DNA of 49,442 nucleotides. Source: an uncultured Prevotellaceae bacterium. Its GTDB lineage: Bacteria; Bacteroidota; Bacteroidia; Bacteroidales; Bacteroidaceae. The stretch is taken from the NCBI GenBank assembly GCA_902776935.1, contig CACYRS010000023.1:1-49442 (forward strand). The letters are read 5' to 3'. This document shows positions 42,512 to 49,442 of this stretch, one piece after another (the stretch's first letter is position 1; each line of letters opens with the position of its first letter). Both the position numbers and the translations under genes were made by a program. Under the pieces are notes generated by a model, which was not told the origin of the DNA, did not search any database, and was given only the letters and a program-made list of their open reading frames with translations.

Positions 42512-43321
42512 CTATTGTATCTTTGACGTCATAGGACTGCGTACACCAGAATAGCTCCTCAAGAACGCTTTGGCTGAACCAAAAGAGAGGAACATATCCA
42601 AACGCACTGGGATATGATTCTGATCGTCTGTAATATAGAATCGTATGAGCTCATGGCTCTTGTTGTTTTCTCGCTCATAGAACGAGAATACCAGACAACG
42701 GAACTTCTCCTTAGTGCCATTCATCTTGAAATTCTCCTTACCACGATACTCAAGCCAGGAGTTGGTAAGATTACTGGCATCGCTAACAGGCATAGGAATG
42801 GTCTGATGCTTCTTCATGTTAGTAGCATCAAAGTTTCTTGCACGCAGAAATATCGACATCATATCATAGATACAGCTCTTGTAAGTACTGGTCTTCCAAT
42901 GCTGTTCTCCATCAGCATCAACACGATGCTTCTTCAATTGGCAATAGTTATTAGGATATGAATACCATATCTCGTCGATATAATACCTGTCACCCTCACG
43001 TGCTCCCTTACGGAAATAGAGTGGAGAAAGGTCTGGATTACAATAGCTCAACAGAGTATCACGCATCATGAAATACTTGTCAAGACGGTTATTTCCTCTT
43101 GTGATGAGATATGACTTCCAGGCATCCTTGCCTTCAAACTTTGTCATCTTGGTATCCATCTCAGCAGAACCAACCTTTACCCATATAAACTGCCAGTTGA
43201 AATACAAGTCATATTCAAGCATCTCTCCTGACTTAAATGCCGTATTCTCTATACCACACTGTGCTGAAGCAGTGAATATTGAACAGTGTATAGTGAATAA
43301 TATCAATAATATCTTTTTCAT
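42512..43321 (-). CDS. DUF3108-family secreted protein
   Basis: A 269-residue secreted protein of DUF3108 type, typical in Bacteroidota: FKSGEMLEYDLYFNWQFIWV, VGSAEMDTK, LDKYFMMRDTLLSYCNPD and an Ig-like strand-rich end. Function unknown, probably periplasmic. The signal-peptide codons coincide with a heptad array (43274-43301). It lies 4 bp after the Big_5 lipoprotein gene. Confidence 0.85.
   Translation of the reverse strand: MKKILLILFTIHCSIFTASAQCGIENTAFKSGEMLEYDLYFNWQFIWVKVGSAEMDTKMTKFEGKDAWKSYLITRGNNRLDKYFMMRDTLLSYCNPDLSPLYFRKGAREGDRYYIDEIWYSYPNNYCQLKKHRVDADGEQHWKTSTYKSCIYDMMSIFLRARNFDATNMKKHQTIPMPVSDASNLTNSWLEYRGKENFKMNGTKEKFRCLVFSFYERENNKSHELIRFYITDDQNHIPVRLDMFLSFGSAKAFLRSYSGVRSPMTSKIQ
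43274..43301. repeat. Heptad repeat array in a signal-peptide sequence
   Basis: Units TGAATAT, TGAACAG, TGTATAG, TGAATAA on the plus strand, contiguous at 7-bp period. On the coding strand they encode LFTIHCSIF, the hydrophobic core of the DUF3108 signal peptide. Confidence 0.7.
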
Positions 43322-43325
43322 ATTC

Positions 43326-45284
43326 TTACTTTTTCTCTAAATTAACGCCTTTGGATTTCATATATTCTATACCGAGCTGTTTGGCTCGCTCAATATTACG
43401 ATTCTTTAGTTTCTTTGCCTGATCAGGTTTCTGCTTGGTGATAGCCTGAGGCTTCTGACGATGTCGAGGTGTTGCTGTGAGGTTCCACGATTCTGTGACA
43501 TCCCATTTCTCCTTACACTCCAGTTCCTTGGAGTAGTAGTACACATCTTCAGGCTGTCTGTCGGAATCATAGTCACCAATATCCCAAATACCATTGCCGT
43601 TAGCATCGATAAATGCACGGAGATAGAATTTTCCTGGTGTGACATACTTGAATTCTGCCTTGCCATTTTTTACTCTCACCTCTCTGGTAACAGCATCCTG
43701 AGAAGAAAGCATCTGAACGATAATAGTAGTATCGACAGCCTCTACCCCACTGATATTCATAGTAATGGAACTGAATTCATCAAGAGCCTTAACCTTTATA
43801 CCCTGCTTATATGGTTTTGAAACCAATCCATAGATATCTACAAATGCAGCAGAATCGACTTCAAGACTATACTCCACCCCAAGTCGCCAATCTGCTACAA
43901 TCTCATACTTACGGATATTATTCTCCATAGGACGGAACTCAAATTCCGCATCATACCATAGGGAGTCAATCTGAGAATATAGATGAACTGCCGATGTATC
44001 GCATTTTATTAAAGGTGTTGGCATCTCGACAATTATCTTCTCACCAGGAATCATTGATGATGGAACAGCAAACTTTGGTTCAAGAGCCTTTACAGGATAG
44101 ATACTATCGTATTTCTCTTCTTTCTTCTTTTTCTTTTCCTGTTCTTTTTGCCATTTCTCCATCTCCTTGGCTTTTTCTTTCATACGTTTCTCGAAAGAAA
44201 CCTTTGGGACAATATCAATAGCAGAGTCTGTCTGTAGCACCAGATTACCAAGAGTATCAGTAACGTGATAGGTAAGATCCATTCTGAGAGTATCCTGATT
44301 TACTAACGTAGTATCACGAATCCAATAGTGGATAGTATCACGTTTCTCATTTGCTTCGATGACAAAGGCACTGTCTGCATTAAAGTTAATACCTTTTATC
44401 TGTGGCAACAGAGAGTCACCATAAGTGAAATACATTGATATCTTATTAGGTTCCACACGCTCTGTCTTTAACAACGTACGATCCGTCTGAGGATGTGTAA
44501 ATGCAAGTAATGTAATATCGTCAGGCAGAAAGTGAGTATATGGTATCTGTAACAATGCATCGATATGCAGAGAATCGCGCCATACCGTATCTACTCTTAT
44601 ATCCGGCTTTGATGAAGGTTCGAAAGTGGCATGATTAAAAGCTATCATCTCACTCTTCTGTGTAAAACGGAAATCTGCATCGGCATCCTGAAGTGCATAA
44701 GCACGATAAGTGCCTGGAGCAATACCTTTTATCACGAAATGACCTGTTCCGTCAGTACGAGAAATGCGCATAAATGGTTTTGTCTTAAAGACTGAATCGG
44801 AAAGATCGTCATAAAGACCAACAGCAATACCTTTAACTGGTTCGAGGTTGCTGGCATCAAGAACATATCCCGATACCTCAAAGGTATCGATGCGTTCTCC
44901 TGTTGAAAAACTATACGTATAGTTACCCATAGGATTACCTTCGTTGTTATCACTTATGGCATCGCTGAAGTCGATGGTGTAAGTGGTGTTCTCCTTGAGA
45001 GTATCCTGCAACTCAACGATGACTTTCTTACCTGTTGCCTTAATCTCAGGCTGCTCCAACTGTGGTGGAGAGACGATAACCTTATTTGTGGCATCTTCGA
45101 GTTTAATGAACTCATCAAAGAGTATGGTTATCTTTTTCGAATTTACGTTTGTTGACTTATCTTCTGGTGAGGCACCAACTACTCTTGGAGGATCGTCATC
45201 ATACCATCCACCATCGGGCGAACCCATTCTTGCACATCCAACGATGATGCTTGCTATGCAGAAAATATAAAAGAGCTTCTTCAT
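43326..45284 (-). CDS. Big_5-type Ig-like domain lipoprotein
   Basis: A 652-residue lipoprotein (lipobox IIVGCARMG) starting SPDGGWYDDDPPRVVGASP, followed by an Ig-like Big_5 domain (ITILFDEFIKLEDA, NTTYTIDFSDAISD). Repeats of Ig or CarbopepD_reg-like type follow (GYVLDASNLEPVKGIAVGL). A highly charged coiled-coil stretch (MKEKAKEMEKWQKEQEKKKK) lies near 385-410. Conserved in Bacteroidota; role not known to me. Its ATG overlaps the preceding gene's stop by 4 bp. Confidence 0.88.
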   Translation of the reverse strand: MKKLFYIFCIASIIVGCARMGSPDGGWYDDDPPRVVGASPEDKSTNVNSKKITILFDEFIKLEDATNKVIVSPPQLEQPEIKATGKKVIVELQDTLKENTTYTIDFSDAISDNNEGNPMGNYTYSFSTGERIDTFEVSGYVLDASNLEPVKGIAVGLYDDLSDSVFKTKPFMRISRTDGTGHFVIKGIAPGTYRAYALQDADADFRFTQKSEMIAFNHATFEPSSKPDIRVDTVWRDSLHIDALLQIPYTHFLPDDITLLAFTHPQTDRTLLKTERVEPNKISMYFTYGDSLLPQIKGINFNADSAFVIEANEKRDTIHYWIRDTTLVNQDTLRMDLTYHVTDTLGNLVLQTDSAIDIVPKVSFEKRMKEKAKEMEKWQKEQEKKKKKEEKYDSIYPVKALEPKFAVPSSMIPGEKIIVEMPTPLIKCDTSAVHLYSQIDSLWYDAEFEFRPMENNIRKYEIVADWRLGVEYSLEVDSAAFVDIYGLVSKPYKQGIKVKALDEFSSITMNISGVEAVDTTIIVQMLSSQDAVTREVRVKNGKAEFKYVTPGKFYLRAFIDANGNGIWDIGDYDSDRQPEDVYYYSKELECKEKWDVTESWNLTATPRHRQKPQAITKQKPDQAKKLKNRNIERAKQLGIEYMKSKGVNLEKK

Positions 45285-46774
45285 CGGTTGAGTTTTAAGA
45301 GTTGTTCTATGCTGTCACGACTATTACTCAGGCGAGGCACCTTATGCTGACCACCCAGCTTTCCGCGTAGCTTCAACCAATCATTAAACAGATTCTGCCG
45401 AGCCTCGATAATCTCAAGTGGCTGAAGGGTGATATTCTTGTATCGCTTGGCCTCATAGTCGCTGTTTATCTCTTGCAGGTGCTTGTCGAGCAGTTCAGCA
45501 AACTTCTTTATATCCTGAGGAGGCTTGGCAAACTCTATGAGCCACTGATGGCGACATTTTGCATTAGCATCCATAAATACAGGTGCTGCCGTATATTCGC
45601 TGACTTCAGCTCCTGTCTGTTCACAAGCATAAGCTAATCCTTTCTCTGCATTATCTACAATCAGTTCCTCACCAAAGGCATTGATGAAATGCTTCGTACG
45701 GCCAGAGATGATAAACTTATATGGATTTGTAGATGTAAACTGAATGGTATCGCCTATCTCATATCGCCATAAACCACAACAGGTTGAAATCACCATCGCA
45801 TAGTTCTTACCTGTCTCAACAGCCCAAAGGGGTACAGGATCACCCCCGTCCATAGGGATGAATTCATAGAATACATCATAGTCGAGCATCAGAAGCATAG
45901 ACTTGTCAGATGGATTGTCCTGAAGTCCGAAGAATCCCTCGCTGGCATTATAGGTTTCCATATAATGCATATTTGGAGAAGTGATAAGCTGTTCGTATTG
46001 TTTGCGATAAGGTGTGAAGGCCACACCACCATGAAAGAATACTTCTATGTTAGGCCATACCTCTTCGAGATGATTCTTTCCTGATATTTCCATCATACGT
46101 GTTAGTACAGAAAGCATCCATGAAGGTACGCCAGAGATGTTTGTAACATTCTTATTCATCGCCTCACGGGCTATCTTGTCTCTTTTTATCTCAAAATCTG
46201 AGATAAGGGCCGTTTTCTTTTTTGGCACACGTACAAGATTCGCCAATGGATTGATGTTTTCGATGAGAATAGCACTGAGGTCACCTACCAGAGAATCCTT
46301 CACATTATAGTTGGGAGCATGACTTCCACCAAGAATCAATGCCCGTCCGTCAAAGAGGCGTGACTTAGGATTATTCTTCAGATACATTGCTACAGCATCA
46401 AAACCACCCTTATAATGCATCCGCTTAAGACCTTCCTGACTAACTGGTATGAACTTTGACTTATCGTTAGTAGTACCTGACGACTTGGCATACCATTTCA
46501 CCTTTCCTGGCCATAATACATCGGATTCACCATGTCGCATGCGATCGATAGCTTCCTTAAGCTCTTCGTATGTGTTAACAGGAATATTCTTTATAAAATC
46601 ATCGTATCCTTTTATATTAGCGAAGGCGTGATTGCGTCCATATTCTGTATCTTTGGCCTCAGCAATCAAACTACTAAGCACTGCCCTTTGCAACACTTCT
46701 CCTCCAGTCTGATGCTTCTCCAATTCTCTTTGCCGAGACTCAAAGACCTTTCTTACTATACTTGTTACACTCAT
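45281..46774 (-). CDS. GH3-family acyl-adenylase-like protein
   Basis: A 497-residue protein of the GH3 auxin-responsive family in the ANL superfamily, expected to adenylate a carboxylic acid and join it to an amino group. Key motifs are intact: the phosphate loop AKSSGTTNDKSKFIPVS (near 90-106), METYNASEGFFGLQ, WRYEIGDTIQF, and the C-terminal ISGRTKHFINAFGEEL with about 115 residues of lid domain. The bacterial substrate is unknown. It is the first gene of a four-gene operon and an intact paralogue of the truncated 27349-28536 protein. Confidence 0.92.
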   Translation of the reverse strand: MSVTSIVRKVFESRQRELEKHQTGGEVLQRAVLSSLIAEAKDTEYGRNHAFANIKGYDDFIKNIPVNTYEELKEAIDRMRHGESDVLWPGKVKWYAKSSGTTNDKSKFIPVSQEGLKRMHYKGGFDAVAMYLKNNPKSRLFDGRALILGGSHAPNYNVKDSLVGDLSAILIENINPLANLVRVPKKKTALISDFEIKRDKIAREAMNKNVTNISGVPSWMLSVLTRMMEISGKNHLEEVWPNIEVFFHGGVAFTPYRKQYEQLITSPNMHYMETYNASEGFFGLQDNPSDKSMLLMLDYDVFYEFIPMDGGDPVPLWAVETGKNYAMVISTCCGLWRYEIGDTIQFTSTNPYKFIISGRTKHFINAFGEELIVDNAEKGLAYACEQTGAEVSEYTAAPVFMDANAKCRHQWLIEFAKPPQDIKKFAELLDKHLQEINSDYEAKRYKNITLQPLEIIEARQNLFNDWLKLRGKLGGQHKVPRLSNSRDSIEQLLKLNR

Positions 46775-46793
46775 TTTTGCGCATATTTGGCTG

Positions 46794-46826
46794 CAAAATT
46801 AAACAAAACCATCGTAACAGCACAAA
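46794..46826 (-). promoter_or_regulatory. Promoter of the GH3-like operon
   Basis: TTTG (46826-46823), 21-base spacer, TAATTTTG (46801-46794), then 19 bases to the ATG at 46774. Good match to both Bacteroidota elements. Confidence 0.7.
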
Positions 46827-46880
46827 AATTTACGTTTTTTTTATATAATAAGGTATAAAAAGCAAGAAGCCAAGAATTTA

Positions 46881-46939
46881 TTCCCAGTGTGGGAACAAAA
46901 TATTCCCAGGCTGGGAATGAAATGTTCCCACGCTGGGAA
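46881..46939. repeat. Three palindromes TTCCCAnnnTGGGAA at 22-bp spacing
   Basis: TTCCCAGTGTGGGAA (46881-46895), TTCCCAGGCTGGGAA (46903-46917) and TTCCCACGCTGGGAA (46925-46939) are separated by 7-bp linkers CAAAATA and TGAAATG. The period is exactly 22 bp. They lie between the rnc stop and the GH3-like promoter. Confidence 0.9.
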
Positions 46940-46945
46940 TAAAAA

Positions 46946-46953
46946 CAAAGGTA
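46946..46953 (-). promoter_or_regulatory. -7 box TACCTTTG after rnc
   Basis: TAnnTTTG match two bases after the rnc stop codon, reading into the triple palindrome. If used it would start a leader or small RNA with three hairpins. Confidence 0.4.
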
Positions 46954-46955
46954 TA

Positions 46956-48029
46956 TTATCCCTCAGCAAAGGCAGCAGCCTCAGCTTCAGCAATGATATC
47001 TTCGCGAGACTTCTCCTTGTGGGTAATATCGGAAAGATCGAATTCTTCATCAAGTTTAGAGTTTCCTTCAGCTATCCCTGTAGACTTACCCTCAAGGGAG
47101 GTTGCACACTCGAGCTCTGCTCGCTTGCTACTTAAGGGACGCAATATCTCTACACTCTCAGTTTCAAACTCTCCACTTTCATTACTAATAATAAAGTCCT
47201 GTTGCTCTTTCTCAGGATCAGGCACCATCATAGTTGGCTCTTCCTCCATCTTCGTACGATCAGACTTTGCCTTAAAGATTGAATCAACAAACTGAGGCTC
47301 ACGCTTCAGTTTCTGAAGTGTATCTTTTGATGCAAGTTGCTGGGCCTCCTTTTTTGAGAAACCAGAGCCACACTCTCCTTCTACCCCTTCGAGCATCACC
47401 TGAAAACTGAATATCGGACTGCCATTATCATCCTTTTTCTGCTTCAGCATGCGGTACTCCATGCGTACCTTATTCTTCTGACTCCATTCAAGCAACTTTG
47501 ACTTGAAGTTTACCTCCTTGAAAGCCACCTTGTCGAGATCAATATGCTTTCCAAGCACACGATTCTCCCAAAACCACATACAGGCCTCATATCCTCGATC
47601 CAGATAGATCGCCCCCACAAGAGCTTCAAAGGCATTACCACCTACGTAGCTGTTGTGAGAATTACTGCGCCCTGCAGACAGTATGAGCTGAGAAAGTCCC
47701 ATTTCATTGGCTAGTTTTCCAAGAGTCTCACGAGAAACGAGTTTACTACGGGTGTTAGTAAGAAAACCCTCTCGTTTACCTTCATAGTGCCTATATACGA
47801 TATCACCCACAGCAGCATCGAGAATAGCATCTCCAAGAAACTCAAGCCGTTCGTTATTCAAAGGTTTTCCTTTGTCATTACGTCTTCCGATGCTCTTGTG
47901 CATAAGAGCCTGTTGATAATATTTGATATCACGAGGGAAGAATCCCAGTATATCGTAGAGAGCAGAAAAAAGCTCCTTCTCCTTGCGGAAAGGGAGCTTT
48001 ATAAAACCAATAATATTATTAATCCACAT
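46956..48029 (-). CDS. rnc: Ribonuclease III with C-terminal extension
   Basis: A 357-residue RNase III cutting double-stranded RNA. The nuclease domain has the signature NERLEFLGDAILD (near 58-70) with YVGGNAFEALVGAIYLDRG, followed by a dsRBD (FKSKLLEWSQKNKVRMEY to EAQQLASKDTLQKL, near 170-245). The final about 110 residues are acidic, low-complexity and not part of the core enzyme. Its start overlaps fabF by 11 bp, the conserved acpP-fabF-rnc order. Confidence 0.96.
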   Translation of the reverse strand: MWINNIIGFIKLPFRKEKELFSALYDILGFFPRDIKYYQQALMHKSIGRRNDKGKPLNNERLEFLGDAILDAAVGDIVYRHYEGKREGFLTNTRSKLVSRETLGKLANEMGLSQLILSAGRSNSHNSYVGGNAFEALVGAIYLDRGYEACMWFWENRVLGKHIDLDKVAFKEVNFKSKLLEWSQKNKVRMEYRMLKQKKDDNGSPIFSFQVMLEGVEGECGSGFSKKEAQQLASKDTLQKLKREPQFVDSIFKAKSDRTKMEEEPTMMVPDPEKEQQDFIISNESGEFETESVEILRPLSSKRAELECATSLEGKSTGIAEGNSKLDEEFDLSDITHKEKSREDIIAEAEAAAFAEG

Positions 48030-49281
48030 ACTTCTTGAATACTACACAGGCATTATGACCACCAAAGCCGAAGGTGTTACTGAGTCCAGCACGTACCTCA
48101 CGCTTCTGAGCCTTGTTGAATGTGAAGTTCAGGTTGTAGTCGATCTCAGGATCCTCATCGCCATCCTCGTGGTTGATTGTAGGAGGAACAATATCGTTCT
48201 TTATTGCGAGTATAGTTGCCATTGCCTCAACGGCTCCAGCAGCACCAAGCAAGTGACCTGTCATCGATTTTGTCGATGAAATATTCAGTTTGAATGCAGC
48301 ATCGCCGAATACCTCCTTGATGGCCTTAGCCTCAGAGATATCTCCAACGTGGGTAGAAGTACCGTGAACATTGATATAGTCGATGTCCTCTGGCTTCATA
48401 CCTGCATCTTCGAGAGCATTCTTCATAACAAGTTTAGCACCCAGTCCCTCAGGATGAGAAGCTGTGATATGATGAGCATCAGCACTCATACCAGCACCAA
48501 CCATCTCAGCATAGATCTTAGCACCACGAGCCTTTGCATGCTCCAACTCCTCAAGAATCAGACATCCGGCACCCTCAGCCATGATGAATCCGTCACGACT
48601 TGCACTGAATGGACGGCTTGCCTTCTCTGGCTCATCATTACGGGTAGAGAGAGCCTTCATGGCATTAAATCCACCTACACCTGTAGCACAGATAGCAGCC
48701 TCAGCACCTCCGGCAAGAATCATATTTGCCTTGCCTAAGCGGATAAGGTTAAAGGCATCAGCAAGTGCGTTTGATGAAGAAGCACAAGCAGAAGCGGTGA
48801 TATAGTTGGGGCCGTGGAAGCCATACATAATAGAAATCTGACCTGCTGCGATGTCGGCAATCATCTTCGGAATAAAGAAGGGATTGAACTTAGGACCATC
48901 GGCCTCATGCTGACCATAGTATGTTACCTCTTCCTCGAAGGTCTTAATTCCACCGATACCTACACCATAAACCACACCTATGCGGTCTTTATCCTCAGTA
49001 TCGAGATCCATTTTGCTATCCTCAACAGCCTGCTTGGCGGCAATCATGGCCAGCTGAGTATAGCGGTCCATCTTACGAGCCTCCTTGCGGTCAAGATACT
49101 CATTCACATCGAGGTTTTTTACCTCACAAGCGAACTTTGTCTTAAAATTGGTTGTATCGAAAAGTGTAATAGGTGCTGCTCCGCTTACTCCGTTGATAAG
49201 ACTGTTCCATGTCTCTTCAGGACTATTACCAACAGGAGTTACAGCGCCCAGGCCTGTTACAACTACTCTTTTTAATTCCAT
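48019..49281 (-). CDS. fabF: Beta-ketoacyl-ACP synthase II FabF
   Basis: A 420-residue condensing enzyme of fatty-acid elongation. The active Cys is in ITASACASSSNALADA (near 163), the two His in INVHGTSTHVGD and KSMTGHLLGAAGA, with the conserved Lys before MTGH. N-terminus RVVVTGLGAVTPVGN and C-terminus SNTFGFGGHNACVVFKKY fit full length. It follows acpP with a 65-bp gap containing a strong hairpin. Confidence 0.98.
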   Translation of the reverse strand: MELKRVVVTGLGAVTPVGNSPEETWNSLINGVSGAAPITLFDTTNFKTKFACEVKNLDVNEYLDRKEARKMDRYTQLAMIAAKQAVEDSKMDLDTEDKDRIGVVYGVGIGGIKTFEEEVTYYGQHEADGPKFNPFFIPKMIADIAAGQISIMYGFHGPNYITASACASSSNALADAFNLIRLGKANMILAGGAEAAICATGVGGFNAMKALSTRNDEPEKASRPFSASRDGFIMAEGAGCLILEELEHAKARGAKIYAEMVGAGMSADAHHITASHPEGLGAKLVMKNALEDAGMKPEDIDYINVHGTSTHVGDISEAKAIKEVFGDAAFKLNISSTKSMTGHLLGAAGAVEAMATILAIKNDIVPPTINHEDGDEDPEIDYNLNFTFNKAQKREVRAGLSNTFGFGGHNACVVFKKYVD

Positions 49282-49296
49282 AAGCTAATTTTAAAG

Positions 49297-49333
49297 CATA
49301 ATGGTTGCTTCGTAATCCGAAGCAACCATTATG
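49297..49333. terminator. 16-bp perfect hairpin between acpP and fabF
   Basis: Arms CATAATGGTTGCTTCG and its complement (49297-49312, 49318-49333) with a 5-base loop. No T-run follows on the minus strand, so it may lower read-through from acpP into fabF or stabilise the acpP 3' end rather than stop transcription. Confidence 0.65.
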
Positions 49334-49346
49334 TTATAATCCTAAT

Positions 49347-49442
49347 TTATTTTGCGTTCTCCTCGATATAAGCGATAGCATCACCTACAGTACCGATCTT
49401 CTCAGCCTTATCGTCGGGGATAGAGATACCAAACTCCTTCTC
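49347..49442 (-). CDS. acpP: Acyl carrier protein, 3' part only
   Basis: The last 31 codons plus stop of an acyl carrier protein, cut by the window edge: [20 protein letters not shown] followed by [11 protein letters not shown]. The serine that carries phosphopantetheine lies outside the window. Position before fabF confirms the assignment. Confidence 0.93.
   Translation of the reverse strand, partial: EKEFGISIPDDKAEKIGTVGDAIAYIEENAK

Noticed and set aside
46881-46939. CRISPR-like array
   Set aside because: Repeats are 15 bp with 7-bp linkers; there is no spacer diversity and no cas gene.
1-49442. tRNA, rRNA, integrase, transposase or phage genes
   Set aside because: None could be recognised on either strand.

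Overview
The window looks like chromosomal DNA of a Prevotella-like member of the Bacteroidales. The signs are SusC/SusD genes, a hybrid two-component regulator, many lipoproteins with a lipobox cysteine, Bacteroidota-type promoters (-7 box TAnnTTTG, sometimes with a TTTG-like -33 box about 20 bases upstream), and acpP-fabF-rnc gene order. All names come from reading motifs by eye; no search was run.

Positions 1-25.6 kb form one polysaccharide/glycoprotein utilisation locus. On the minus strand, reading leftwards from 18 kb, it holds a GH127 beta-L-arabinofuranosidase, SusC, SusD, a DUF4859-like lipoprotein, a BACON/metalloprotease-like/DUF4859-like lipoprotein, a CotH-like lipoprotein, a second HExGH metalloprotease-like protein, and the hybrid two-component sensor-regulator (HTCS). 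Divergently on the plus strand are GH97, GH43 and a second GH127. Three promoters share one arrangement: two direct half-sites (TTrGAykAT) 21-22 bp apart, ending exactly 28 bp before the -7 box, with no recognisable -33 box. I read this as the HTCS operator. Beta-arabinosidases next to two HExGH proteins suggest an arabinosylated plant glycoprotein as target (inference).

Positions 25.6-34.3 kb are accessory. They hold a voltage-gated K+ channel-like protein and a HAD phosphatase, then an operon of two degenerate enzymes (an LD-carboxypeptidase homologue lacking its Ser and His, and a truncated GH3/acyl-adenylase homologue). A gene remnant and a lipoprotein follow, then three AraC-type regulators, one broken by a frameshift. 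Two promoters here share a 36-bp palindrome placed 30-31 bp upstream of the -7 box.

Positions 34.3-41 kb carry late cobalamin assembly: an SDR gene with cbiB on the plus strand, and ABC ATPase-cobC/D-cobS-cobU-cobT-HAD on the minus strand. Positions 41-46.8 kb hold a four-gene operon (GH3-like adenylase, Big_5 lipoprotein, DUF3108, two-domain nuclease-like protein). Positions 46.9-49.4 kb hold acpP (partial), fabF and rnc.

Several small repeats overlay the genes. Two long palindromes with a GGGGACAGGTC core lie in frame inside the GH43 gene. Degenerate 7-bp (heptad) arrays lie inside or between at least five genes. Three 15-bp palindromes at exact 22-bp spacing lie between rnc and the GH3-like gene. 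No tRNA, rRNA, CRISPR array, transposase or riboswitch was recognised.
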